A stretch of DNA of 64,000 nucleotides from an uncultured Coprococcus sp. (GTDB taxonomy: Bacteria > Bacillota > Clostridia > Lachnospirales > Lachnospiraceae), in contig CAKQTZ010000003.1 of NCBI GenBank assembly GCA_934277375.1, positions 320,376-384,375 of the forward strand. Direction: 5' to 3'. Below the pieces are notes generated by a model, which was not told the DNA's origin, did no database searches, and saw only the letters and a list, made by a program, of their open reading frames with translations. Position 1 is the first letter of the stretch. Every line of letters begins with the position of its first letter. Below, one piece after another: positions 18,691-26,737 of the stretch. The translations under genes and the position numbers were made by a program.

Positions 18691-18703
18691 ATATCTTGTA
18701 AAA

Positions 18704-18776
18704 TGGGACCTATAGGGCTCGAACCTATGACCCTCTGCTTGTAAGGCAGATGCTCTCCCAGCTGAGCTAAGATCCC
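18704..18776 (-). tRNA. tRNA-Val (TAC)
   Basis: A 73-base cloverleaf: acceptor GGGATCT/AGGTCCC, D arm GCTCAGCTGGGAGAGC, anticodon loop CTTACAA on a TCTGC/GCAGA stem, T loop TTCGAGC. Anticodon TAC gives valine. It is 13 bp upstream of tRNA-Met. CCA is not encoded. Confidence 0.96.
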
Positions 18777-18809
18777 ATATTACTTCGTGTCATCGCTGAC
18801 ACCTTTGTT

Positions 18810-18838
18810 AGTATACTCAAGTGACCATGTTTTGTCAA
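18810..18838 (-). promoter_or_regulatory. Promoter of the tRNA-Val/tRNA-Met unit
   Basis: On the minus strand consensus TTGACA (18833-18838) and TATACT (18810-18815) with a 17-bp spacer, 33 bp before tRNA-Val. Confidence 0.9.
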
Positions 18839-18913
18839 CAACTTTTTTCATTTTTTTTATTTTGTTTTTACAGACTTAAAACATGAGGTCACAAGTGATC
18901 CCCTTGCCTGTCA

Positions 18914-19447
18914 TCACCTGTTCCAGCCAAACAGATATATTATCAGATTAACGATAAACAAAACAATGACAACAGGTATGACAATATACCATACAATCTT
19001 GAATCCAACCCATATTACACCCAGCACTATTCCTATCACTAGCGCAAGTACCAATACTGCTATAATAGCGAGAAGTATCTTTCCCAGCGTTGAACTGAAG
19101 TCCAGCTTGCCATAAGCAAAACTTGTATTACCCTCATCATCTATATTGATATGCCATCCCTTCCGGCTGTTTTGACCAGTCCTTGATGAAGTATAGCCTT
19201 CGCTGTATTCAACATTTTCAGAGTCATAGTACACGCCACTGGCACCCTGTCCATCTGTGTCAATAATAGTCTTTGCAATCAGCCTTGCGGATCCCAGAGA
19301 TAAGCACACCTCTTCTTCAGTTTTGCCAGCCTCTTTCTGTTTTTTGAAGTAATCTTCATAATAATTTATAGTGTCATAATATGTCTGTGATGACACATTT
19401 CCATTCAGAGCCTCTTTGAGTTCATCCATGAATTCTCTTTTTCTCAT
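18914..19447 (-). CDS. DUF1700-type membrane protein
   Basis: A 177-residue protein. The N-terminal 70 residues (REFMDELKEAL, YYEDYFKKQKEAGKTEEEVC, LGSARLIAKTI) match the cytosolic helical motif of DUF1700 proteins. A linker follows, then two strongly hydrophobic helices at the C-terminus (LGKILLAIIAVLVLALVIGI and a second). The ATG at 19447 is chosen because GGAG lies 9 bases upstream. Such genes usually accompany a PadR regulator; none is present here. Role unknown. Confidence 0.8.
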   Translation of the reverse strand: MRKREFMDELKEALNGNVSSQTYYDTINYYEDYFKKQKEAGKTEEEVCLSLGSARLIAKTIIDTDGQGASGVYYDSENVEYSEGYTSSRTGQNSRKGWHINIDDEGNTSFAYGKLDFSSTLGKILLAIIAVLVLALVIGIVLGVIWVGFKIVWYIVIPVVIVLFIVNLIIYLFGWNR

Positions 19448-19550
19448 ATAATACATCTCCTGTCTATTGAACATCAGCCCATTTGAAGCTGCCTTCAGCA
19501 ACAGCCTGATGCTGTCATATATAAATAATCTGCATCAGCCTGCATGAACT

Positions 19551-20615
19551 TTATATGTTCAGATATACGACTATAACCTTATAATCCGCCATATCCTCAA
19601 CCACATAATTTATAGACCTTATATTGCCATAATTATACAGAAATGACAAGTCAAATGTTGAATCATTCGTCCATACAGCCGCCTCAAGAACACGACTTCC
19701 GCCCATCTGTATCTTTATGCCTTCCCTGTAATCATCAAATGAATCATACACATAGAACTTCTTATTGTAAAAATTATATTCATCTGTTACGCACTCTCTA
19801 TAAAACTGTTTCTCCCAGGTATGACTTTTCTCAAGTACGTCATCAGTCACATTAACATATGTGTGTTTGACATACTCTCCCATATCGGGCAGGGAATCAT
19901 CCCATGTCAGATCCACATTGTACCATTCACCGCCAAGTTTTAGCTGATTCCATGCATGAAGTCCCTCTTCCGTACTTCCGACAACTATATCACAGTCTAT
20001 CCCCATACATGACATTATAAGGAAGAACGCCTCAGCATAACCATCACACACACTCTTATTGAGCACGAGTGCTCCATATGCAGTATATGCATCTTCCTCA
20101 TTCTCCGGATATCCATATACACAGTTTGATATTATGAAATCATGTGCTGCTATCTCCTTCTCAAAATCTCCCATACCTCTGGTTATATTGTTTGATATAA
20201 AATCATCCACCACAGCATAAATTTTTGCAGCTCTGTCATTATCAGCAGGAATTGGTATGTCATCCAGATATTTTCTTACGACATAATAATTATCAGACAG
20301 TTCAAAATTAAACTGAATAGCCAGATAATCCCCGGATTCTATTATTATTCGGTATGTGTCAACAGATCCATATGCCGAGTCTATATACTTATTTATATTG
20401 TGAACATCACTCTTTTTGACATTTGTCACATAATATATCCCTGTATCTTTGCCGTTTTCCATATCCTTTATCACTGCAGCTCTGAACTCAACCAGACCAT
20501 CCAGCATCTCATCGTTTTTTATTACATTGAAAAAAAGCCAGCGAAAACCCAGCATCAGCAAAGTAAGTATAATAATAATACTTATAATCCCTGTTATCTT
20601 CCTTCGAGCACCCAC
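19551..20615 (-). CDS. Membrane-anchored transglutaminase-like protein
   Basis: A 354-residue protein with one N-terminal membrane helix (ITGIISIIIILTLLMLGFRW) and an extracytoplasmic body. The transglutaminase/protease core has all three catalytic positions: Cys in SVCDGYAEAF, His in GLHAWNQ, Asp in YNVDLTWDDS. The family includes cell-wall and peptide-modifying enzymes. The substrate is unknown. A GTG at 20615 with GAGG upstream is the preferred start; an in-frame TTG at 20636 has no ribosome site. It is divergent from argH. Confidence 0.85.
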   Translation of the reverse strand: MGARRKITGIISIIIILTLLMLGFRWLFFNVIKNDEMLDGLVEFRAAVIKDMENGKDTGIYYVTNVKKSDVHNINKYIDSAYGSVDTYRIIIESGDYLAIQFNFELSDNYYVVRKYLDDIPIPADNDRAAKIYAVVDDFISNNITRGMGDFEKEIAAHDFIISNCVYGYPENEEDAYTAYGALVLNKSVCDGYAEAFFLIMSCMGIDCDIVVGSTEEGLHAWNQLKLGGEWYNVDLTWDDSLPDMGEYVKHTYVNVTDDVLEKSHTWEKQFYRECVTDEYNFYNKKFYVYDSFDDYREGIKIQMGGSRVLEAAVWTNDSTFDLSFLYNYGNIRSINYVVEDMADYKVIVVYLNI

Positions 20616-20708
20616 TCTTTCCTCTGTTACCTCCAATAATTATTTTTACAAATTATACACTGTTTGTATATTCTAGCATCAGCCAGCCGCCCCCGCAAGC
20701 CGCATCAC

Positions 20709-20728
20709 ATGTATTTTTACCAATACAT
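20709..20728. promoter_or_regulatory. Inverted repeat in the argH upstream region
   Basis: ATGTATT and AATACAT form a 7-bp inverted repeat with a 6-bp spacer. Its size and AT-rich sequence resemble an arginine-repressor box. A perfect palindrome CCTTATAAGG lies a few bases downstream. Placed between divergent genes, either could be an operator for argH; ArgR binding is inference. Confidence 0.4.
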
Positions 20729-20852
20729 AAACACTTTAATCCTTATAAGGAATTATCCTTTATTTATGTTGACAAATGTTGTAAAATAATTTTGTTTGAA
20801 AAATCATATATATTTTCCAGACACTTAACTATAAAAGAAAAGAGGATTTATT

Positions 20853-22262
20853 ATGGCTCAGCTTTGGGGCGGACGCTTCACTAAAGAAACAGACAAACTG
20901 GTATACAATTTCAACGCTTCTATATCATTTGATCAGAAGTTTTACAAACAGGATATCCGTGGCAGCATAGCTCATGTTACCATGCTGGCCGCATCCGGCA
21001 TACTCACGGATGATGAGCGTGATCAGATAATTGATGGACTCAACGGCATATTGAACGATGTGGAAAACGGCACACTGGAGATTACTTCTGAATATGAAGA
21101 TATCCACAGCTTTGTTGAAGCCAATCTCATAGACAGGATCGGTGATGTAGGTAAAAAGCTTCACACAGGAAGAAGCAGAAATGATCAGGTTGCCCTCGAC
21201 ATGAAACTTTATGTACGGGATGAGGTCATCGAATTAAAGGATCTTATCTTAAAGCTCCTAAACACTCTCCACGGGCTCATGAAGGAACATATTGACACAT
21301 ATATGCCAGGATTTACACATCTTCAGAAGGCACAGCCAATCACTCTGGCTCATCACTTTGGAGCTTATATGGAGATGTTCAAACGTGACTACGACAGAAT
21401 GAATGATATATATGACAGAATGAACTACTGTCCTCTCGGATCCGGTGCCCTTGCGGGAACCACTTATCCGCTGGACAGAGAGCTTACGGCTTCACTGCTT
21501 GGCTTCTATGGCCCAACACTCAACAGTATGGATTCAGTTGCTGACCGCGACTACTGTATAGAACTGCTATCAGCCATGGCTACTATCATGATGCATCTTT
21601 CCCGTTTTTCAGAAGAGATAATCATCTGGAATTCAAATGAATATCAGTTTGTAGAGCTCGACGATTCGTACAGCACCGGAAGCTCCATAATGCCACAGAA
21701 GAAAAATCCGGACATAGCTGAACTTGTAAGAGGTAAGACAGGAAGAGTGTATGGCGCGCTCACTTCTCTCTTAACAACCATGAAGGGAATTCCTCTTGCA
21801 TACAACAAGGATATGCAGGAGGACAAAGAGCTCACATTTGACGCAATAGACACTGTCAAGGGATGTCTGGCACTGTTCACCGGCATGATCGCAACCATGA
21901 CAGTAAACAAGTCCAAGATGGAGGCATCAGCCAAGAACGGTTTTACAAATGCTACAGACGCAGCTGATTATCTTGTAAATCACGGTGTGCCTTTCCGAGA
22001 TGCACATGGTATCGTTGGCCAGCTTGTACTCAAATGTATCGCTGAAAATATGTCCCTCGACCAGCTCAGCCTAGACGAATATAAAGCTATATGCCCTGTA
22101 TTTGAAGATGATATATACAAAGCTATCAGCATGGAGGAATGTGTACAGAAGCGTAACACCATCGGTGCACCAGGCCACGCTGCTATGCAGAAGGTAATCG
22201 ACACCAATGAGAAGTTTCTGACATGGGCTGCACAAGATTCAGTTAATCATACCAAGGAGTGA
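20853..22262 (+). CDS. argH: Argininosuccinate lyase
   Basis: A 469-residue enzyme that splits argininosuccinate into arginine and fumarate, the last step of arginine synthesis. It belongs to the fumarase/aspartase fold. Conserved segments are WGGRFTKETD, SEYEDIHSFVE, LHTGRSRNDQVALD, HLQKAQPITLAHH, and the signature loop GSSIMPQKKNPDIAEL with the catalytic serine. AAGAGGA precedes the ATG. argG is not adjacent. The stop codon is overlapped by the ribosome site of a small downstream gene. Confidence 0.97.
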   Translation: MAQLWGGRFTKETDKLVYNFNASISFDQKFYKQDIRGSIAHVTMLAASGILTDDERDQIIDGLNGILNDVENGTLEITSEYEDIHSFVEANLIDRIGDVGKKLHTGRSRNDQVALDMKLYVRDEVIELKDLILKLLNTLHGLMKEHIDTYMPGFTHLQKAQPITLAHHFGAYMEMFKRDYDRMNDIYDRMNYCPLGSGALAGTTYPLDRELTASLLGFYGPTLNSMDSVADRDYCIELLSAMATIMMHLSRFSEEIIIWNSNEYQFVELDDSYSTGSSIMPQKKNPDIAELVRGKTGRVYGALTSLLTTMKGIPLAYNKDMQEDKELTFDAIDTVKGCLALFTGMIATMTVNKSKMEASAKNGFTNATDAADYLVNHGVPFRDAHGIVGQLVLKCIAENMSLDQLSLDEYKAICPVFEDDIYKAISMEECVQKRNTIGAPGHAAMQKVIDTNEKFLTWAAQDSVNHTKE

Positions 22263-22268
22263 TCATAT

Positions 22269-22466
22269 ATGAATAAAACAACAAAGGCCAAATACGATAT
22301 GGCTGAAAAGATGCTCAAGGTCAACATATCCCTTGAAGAGGTTGCTCTGATGACTGAGCTCCCTATGGAGACATTAAAAGAGATAGAGCATAACATCCAA
22401 AAGGACGGTCTCGTCACAAGACACGATGTCAAGGATGTCGATCTCGATTCAAGCTATCTTATCTAA
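22269..22466 (+). CDS. Small helical protein coupled to argH
   Basis: A 65-residue protein starting 6 bp after argH. Its AAGGAG overlaps the argH stop region, so translation is probably coupled. The sequence EKMLKVNISLEEVALMTELPMETLKEIE looks like a short helix-turn-helix of the type found at the C-terminus of Rpn/PD-(D/E)XK transposase-like proteins, but here it stands alone. There is no membrane span. Function unknown. Confidence 0.7.
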   Translation: MNKTTKAKYDMAEKMLKVNISLEEVALMTELPMETLKEIEHNIQKDGLVTRHDVKDVDLDSSYLI

Positions 22467-22488
22467 ACTACCATTATAACAAAACAAC

Positions 22489-22585
22489 GCTGTCAGATTT
22501 CGATATGAGGCATCCATTATAGGACTTTTATATTTCATTGTCCTATATGAGGCTTGCATATCACATCGTCTGACAGCTTTTGTTT
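22489..22585 (+). terminator. Nested three-stem terminator or structured RNA after argH
   Basis: Three nested inverted repeats: GCTGTCAGA/TCTGACAGC (22489-22497, 22569-22577), GATATG/CATATC (22502-22507, 22557-22562) and TATAGGAC/GTCCTATA (22518-22525, 22540-22547), followed by a T-rich tract. It is larger than a normal terminator and contains a direct repeat ATATGAGGC. Confidence 0.7.
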
Positions 22586-22651
22586 GCCCTGTTTTATTTA
22601 CACTGCATCGCATGACCTATTCCACATTATAATTATCTATTATTTTATCTG

Positions 22652-23434
22652 TTATCTATCTTCCAGATACCTTCTAAGATTTCTTATTGCATTCTTCTCA
22701 AGCCGGCTTACCTGTGCCTGGGATATGCATATTTCCTCAGCCACCTCGGTCTGTGTCCTTCCCTCGAAAAATCTTAGTCTTACTATACTCTTTTCTCTGT
22801 CGCAAAGTCTGTCCATTGCCTCCCTGAGGTCAAGATTTTCAACCCACATTTCCTCTTTGTTTTTGCCATCCTTTATCTGATCCATGATATAAAGTGTGTC
22901 TCCACCCTCCTGGTATACCGGCTCATATAGCGACAAAGGGGCTGATATCGCATCAAGTGACATGACTATATCCTCTTTTGGTATACTTATCTCCTCTGCA
23001 ATCTCTTCCAGCGTAGGCTCCTTGTCTCTTGTCTTCTGGAGATTCTCCTTCGCATATATCGCTTTATATGCTATATCCCTCAGAGATCTGGACACTCTTA
23101 TGGCGTTGTTGTCACGGAGATATCTCCTGCACTCACCTATTATCATAGGAACTGCATATGTCGAGAACCGTACATTCAGACTTCTATCAAAGTTATCCAG
23201 GGCCTTTATGAGTCCTATGCATCCCACCTGGAACAGATCATCCGGATTCTCATTTGAATTTCCAAATCTCTGTATCACACTGAGTACAAGTCTGAGATTT
23301 CCTTCTATGAACTCTGTTCTGGCTGTACTGTCTCCACGTTCCATACGGTCAAACAGTTCATTTTTTTCCTCCTCTGTGAGATAAGGTAATTTGGATGTAT
23401 TTACACCACATATCACAACTCTGTTAAGCGCCAT
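22652..23434 (-). CDS. sigG: Sporulation sigma factor G
   Basis: A 260-residue forespore-specific RNA polymerase sigma factor controlling late forespore genes. The N-terminus LNRVVICGVNTSKLPYL is the SigG-specific signature. Region 2 has NLRLVLSVIQRF, DDLFQVGCIGL and VRFSTYAVPMIIGE. Region 3 has RVSRSLRDIAYKA. Region 4 ends with the helix-turn-helix TQTEVAEEICISQAQVSRLE. ATG 23434 follows GGAGG by 8 bases. The usual spoIIGA-sigE neighbours are absent. This implies an endospore-forming lineage. Confidence 0.95.
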   Translation of the reverse strand: MALNRVVICGVNTSKLPYLTEEEKNELFDRMERGDSTARTEFIEGNLRLVLSVIQRFGNSNENPDDLFQVGCIGLIKALDNFDRSLNVRFSTYAVPMIIGECRRYLRDNNAIRVSRSLRDIAYKAIYAKENLQKTRDKEPTLEEIAEEISIPKEDIVMSLDAISAPLSLYEPVYQEGGDTLYIMDQIKDGKNKEEMWVENLDLREAMDRLCDREKSIVRLRFFEGRTQTEVAEEICISQAQVSRLEKNAIRNLRRYLEDR

Positions 23435-23552
23435 AGCCGAATCCTCCACGCATTATCTGTATAACACTAGGATTGTCCGATATGATATGTTTTATTCACC
23501 AGTATGCCAAATATCAGTCTTACACAACACTCACTGTCAGCATATCTCATAC

Positions 23553-23595
23553 GCAAAAATGCTGTGAAAAAGCATTTTCTGCCTTTTCACAGCAT
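23553..23595 (-). terminator. Terminator of prfC
   Basis: ATGCTGTGAAAA (23559-23570) pairs with TTTTCACAGCAT (23584-23595); the minus strand then reads TTTTTGCG. Confidence 0.85.
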
Positions 23596-23619
23596 CACAA
23601 TTATCTATATTATTCTGTT

Positions 23620-25215
23620 CTAGTTTTTTCTGAACTCTTCCAGCTCAAGGCCTTCATTATGCTGAAGAACCTGATCGATAACCCACTCATTTGCAAACAA
23701 CAGGAGCGGATTGCCCTTCATATCCTTAACCTTCTTAACGTCACTGACTCTCTTGAGCTTAGTCACATCGACAGTCGGATCCTTAACCCACCTGATATAA
23801 TTATATGGCATAGGTTCAAGTCTTATCTCACACCCATACTCATTCTCAAGTCTGTATTTTAATACATCGAACTGCAGTACACCAACAACACCAACTATTA
23901 TCTCAGACAGCCCGGCCGTATATTCCTGGAATATCTGTATAGCTCCTTCCTGTGCAATCTGCGTAACACCCTTGACAAACTGCTTACGCTTCATGCTGTT
24001 GAGCTGTACTACACGGCAGAAATGCTCAGGCGCAAATGTCGGTATACCCTCATACTCAAACTTCTTGCCACCTGTGGTCAGCGTATCACCTATGGAGAAT
24101 AGATCCGGATCAAATACACCTATAACGTCTCCCGCATATGCCTCATCCACTATCTTTCTATCCTGTGCCATAAGCTGCTGAGGCTGTGACAATTTTATCT
24201 TTCTCTTGCTGGCTGCATGATACACCTCCATGCCCGCCTCAAACTTTCCTGAACAGATTCTCATAAACGCAATCCTGTCTCTGTGAGCCTTATTCATATT
24301 TGCCTGAATCTTGAATACAAACGCTGAGAACGGCTCAGTCACAGGATCTATAACACCTTCAGATGAATTACGACCAAGCGGTGGAGTGGTCATCTTGAGA
24401 AAATAATTTAGGAACTGCTCTATACCGAATGTGTTGAGAGCTGATCCAAAAAATACCGGAGATAACTCTCCTGCCCTGACCATTTCTATATCCATAGGCT
24501 CAGTTGCCCCATCAATTAGCTCAATCTCCTCCTTGAACTGATCATACAGGTATGGTCCAACCAGAGACTTAAGCTCATCGTCATCTATGTGATAATCTGT
24601 CTCTGCGGCCTTTTTGGCACCACCTGTTGAAATAGCCTGGAATGTAGATACAACCTGTGTCTGTCTGTCATACACTCCCTTAAATTCCTTGCCCGAACCT
24701 ATAGGCCAGTTTACTGGGCATGTCTTTATACCGAGCACTGTCTCTATATCATCCAGAAGTTCAAATGTATCTCTGGCATCTCTGTCCATCTTGTTAATAA
24801 ATGTAAATATAGGTATATGCCTCATGACACACACTTTAAAAAGCTTTATTGTCTGTGCCTCAACACCCTTCGATGCATCTATGACCATGACCGCTGAATC
24901 CGCAGCCATGAGTGTACGATAGGTATCCTCTGAGAAATCCTGATGTCCGGGAGTATCCAGGATATTTATACAATATCCATCATAGTTGAACTGAAGCACC
25001 GATGATGTAACCGAAATACCCCTTTCCTTCTCTATATCCATCCAGTCTGAAACCGCATATTTTGAATTTGCCTTACCTTTTACCGAACCGGCTGTATTGA
25101 TGGCACCGCCAAAAAGCAGAAACTTCTCAGTCAATGTAGTCTTACCTGCATCAGGATGCGATATTATGGCAAATGTCCTTCTTCTGTTGATTTCTTCTCT
25201 TAACTTATCATCCAT
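23620..25215 (-). CDS. prfC: Peptide chain release factor 3
   Basis: A 531-residue translational GTPase that removes RF1/RF2 from the ribosome after termination. G motifs are visible: SHPDAGKTTL (P-loop), the switch region with WMDIEKERGISVT, DTPGHQDFSEDT and NKMDRDARD. Beta-barrel domain II and the RF3 C-terminal domain follow (YNYIRWVKDP, EWVIDQVLQHN). The ATG at 25215 follows GAGGAAA; an upstream in-frame start at 25260 is not preferred. It is a single-gene unit ended by a strong terminator. Confidence 0.96.
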   Translation of the reverse strand: MDDKLREEINRRRTFAIISHPDAGKTTLTEKFLLFGGAINTAGSVKGKANSKYAVSDWMDIEKERGISVTSSVLQFNYDGYCINILDTPGHQDFSEDTYRTLMAADSAVMVIDASKGVEAQTIKLFKVCVMRHIPIFTFINKMDRDARDTFELLDDIETVLGIKTCPVNWPIGSGKEFKGVYDRQTQVVSTFQAISTGGAKKAAETDYHIDDDELKSLVGPYLYDQFKEEIELIDGATEPMDIEMVRAGELSPVFFGSALNTFGIEQFLNYFLKMTTPPLGRNSSEGVIDPVTEPFSAFVFKIQANMNKAHRDRIAFMRICSGKFEAGMEVYHAASKRKIKLSQPQQLMAQDRKIVDEAYAGDVIGVFDPDLFSIGDTLTTGGKKFEYEGIPTFAPEHFCRVVQLNSMKRKQFVKGVTQIAQEGAIQIFQEYTAGLSEIIVGVVGVLQFDVLKYRLENEYGCEIRLEPMPYNYIRWVKDPTVDVTKLKRVSDVKKVKDMKGNPLLLFANEWVIDQVLQHNEGLELEEFRKN

Positions 25216-25283
25216 TATCTTTTCCTCATATACACATTTTCTATTATAGTCCACACACAAATGACCTTCTCGCTATGGTCTGA

Positions 25284-25784
25284 TCATCTGCCATTGTTCT
25301 TCAGGACATCTTTATTCTTCTGCGCCCAAAGCATGAGCGACTGTATATTTACCGACATTTTGTCCAACTCATCAAGAACCGCATCAAAGGCAGCAGCTTC
25401 AGTCTCATCCACTATACCGTCAGCAGTTATCTCTATAAGCTGTTCAGATATGTCTTCCATCTTTTTAGAAGATCCAAGAAACTGCAATATGAGCCTGTCC
25501 AGACTGTCAGCATTTATCGGCTTTACAGTCTCCTTACCTATAGGACAATCCCCAGAGCAATAACTGTTACACAGCTCTGGAATATCATACGCCTTAGACA
25601 TAGACAGCACTTCCTCCGGATATGGCACAACCGTTCCAAGCTCAATCCTGGAAAGTCTTGTTCTGTCTATATTGAGCACTTCAGCACTCTTCTCCCTGCT
25701 CGTAAGACTGTCGTTTTGTTTAGACGCATTGTATCTGGCAACATAATATTTATTATTAAGCGCCTTTGTTGCTTTTTTACTCAT
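25284..25784 (-). CDS. Helix-turn-helix protein with cysteine motif
   Basis: A 166-residue protein with an XRE-like helix-turn-helix (about residues 26-70: SREKSAEVLNIDRTRLSRIE). A short cysteine segment follows, CNSYCSGDCPIG, in the CxxxCxxxC style that could bind metal. A helical C-terminal half comes last. The start follows AAGGAG. A phage-like or regulatory role is possible. The target is unknown. Confidence 0.75.
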   Translation of the reverse strand: MSKKATKALNNKYYVARYNASKQNDSLTSREKSAEVLNIDRTRLSRIELGTVVPYPEEVLSMSKAYDIPELCNSYCSGDCPIGKETVKPINADSLDRLILQFLGSSKKMEDISEQLIEITADGIVDETEAAAFDAVLDELDKMSVNIQSLMLWAQKNKDVLKNNGR

Positions 25785-25892
25785 TTTTTTCTCCTTATGT
25801 AGTTCATGCATATACACCTAATTACACATAATAACACACAACCGTGAATTGTTGAAGCGAATATTTTCAACCATCTCTTTTCTCGGAGGACA

Positions 25893-26645
25893 TCACATCG
25901 CACTTTCAGCAAATTGCAGTGAATCAACATACTCTATATGCATATCCGTTTTAGGCTCATCTGGAACACTCACGGCAATTATATATCCGTAATCCGGCAC
26001 ATTTCCATCACTCCACCCGTTTTTTCTGAAGCAAAGTTCAGATATCTCTCCATCACTCAAGCAAAAGTTCTTCAAAAGAATATGTTTTTCCAACATATAA
26101 TCACTATCCATAACCTTCTCCTGGGTTTCATCGGACATCATTATTCCTGTTCCAGTCATCTTGCCATATGACTCCCGCCGTGTCCACACACTCGTACCAT
26201 ACACCGATTTGCGCACTTCATCACTCTTCATAGTATCAAGTCTGCTGATATCTTCATCTGAAAACAACCTCTCAACTATCCTGTCAGGCATATGTCTGAT
26301 TCCCTCCACATCTATACCGCATGGATCCGGACCTAAAATCACAGCAACACAGCCATCCGTATGGCTGATGGAAAAGCTGATATTATTCAATCCATATATA
26401 CACGGTTTTCCTTTTTTATCTTTAATATAAGTAATACTGTGTCTGTCTATACAAGCATGACGTTCCAGCGCAGCTTCGAGCAGTATTCCCGCGGCCAGGC
26501 TCGCCTGTTGATCCTTTTTCATTCTTAGCTTTCTGACCTTCTCCCGTCTGTATTCCGACACCATATCCAGGCACATATCAAACACATCCTCATCAGCAAA
26601 TGCCCTGGTGTCCATCACATATGCCACATATTCTCTATCTTTCAT
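25893..26645 (-). CDS. 4'-phosphopantetheinyl transferase, Sfp type
   Basis: A 250-residue enzyme that moves phosphopantetheine from coenzyme A to a serine of carrier proteins. The Sfp-family motifs are FSISHTDGCVAV, the magnesium site GIDVEGIR, and WTRRESYGKMTG, in which the usual lysine before E is arginine. The Sfp size suggests a carrier protein of secondary metabolism or fatty-acid synthesis, but no such cluster is in the window. AAGGA lies 9 bases before the ATG. Confidence 0.88.
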   Translation of the reverse strand: MKDREYVAYVMDTRAFADEDVFDMCLDMVSEYRREKVRKLRMKKDQQASLAAGILLEAALERHACIDRHSITYIKDKKGKPCIYGLNNISFSISHTDGCVAVILGPDPCGIDVEGIRHMPDRIVERLFSDEDISRLDTMKSDEVRKSVYGTSVWTRRESYGKMTGTGIMMSDETQEKVMDSDYMLEKHILLKNFCLSDGEISELCFRKNGWSDGNVPDYGYIIAVSVPDEPKTDMHIEYVDSLQFAESAM

Positions 26646-26671
26646 CAATTCAAATCCTTATATAACTTATG

Positions 26672-26707
26672 AGAGCCCCTTAATATCTCTCGTATTAAAG
26701 GGGCTCT
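26672..26707. terminator. Hairpin between the tubulin-like and transferase genes
   Basis: AGAGCCCCTTAATA pairs with TATTAAAGGGGCTCT with one bulge. No clear T-run follows on the minus strand, so it may be a weak terminator or an RNA-stability hairpin. Confidence 0.55.
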
Positions 26708-26737
26708 GTATCTCTTTCATCATATACTATTTTAAAC

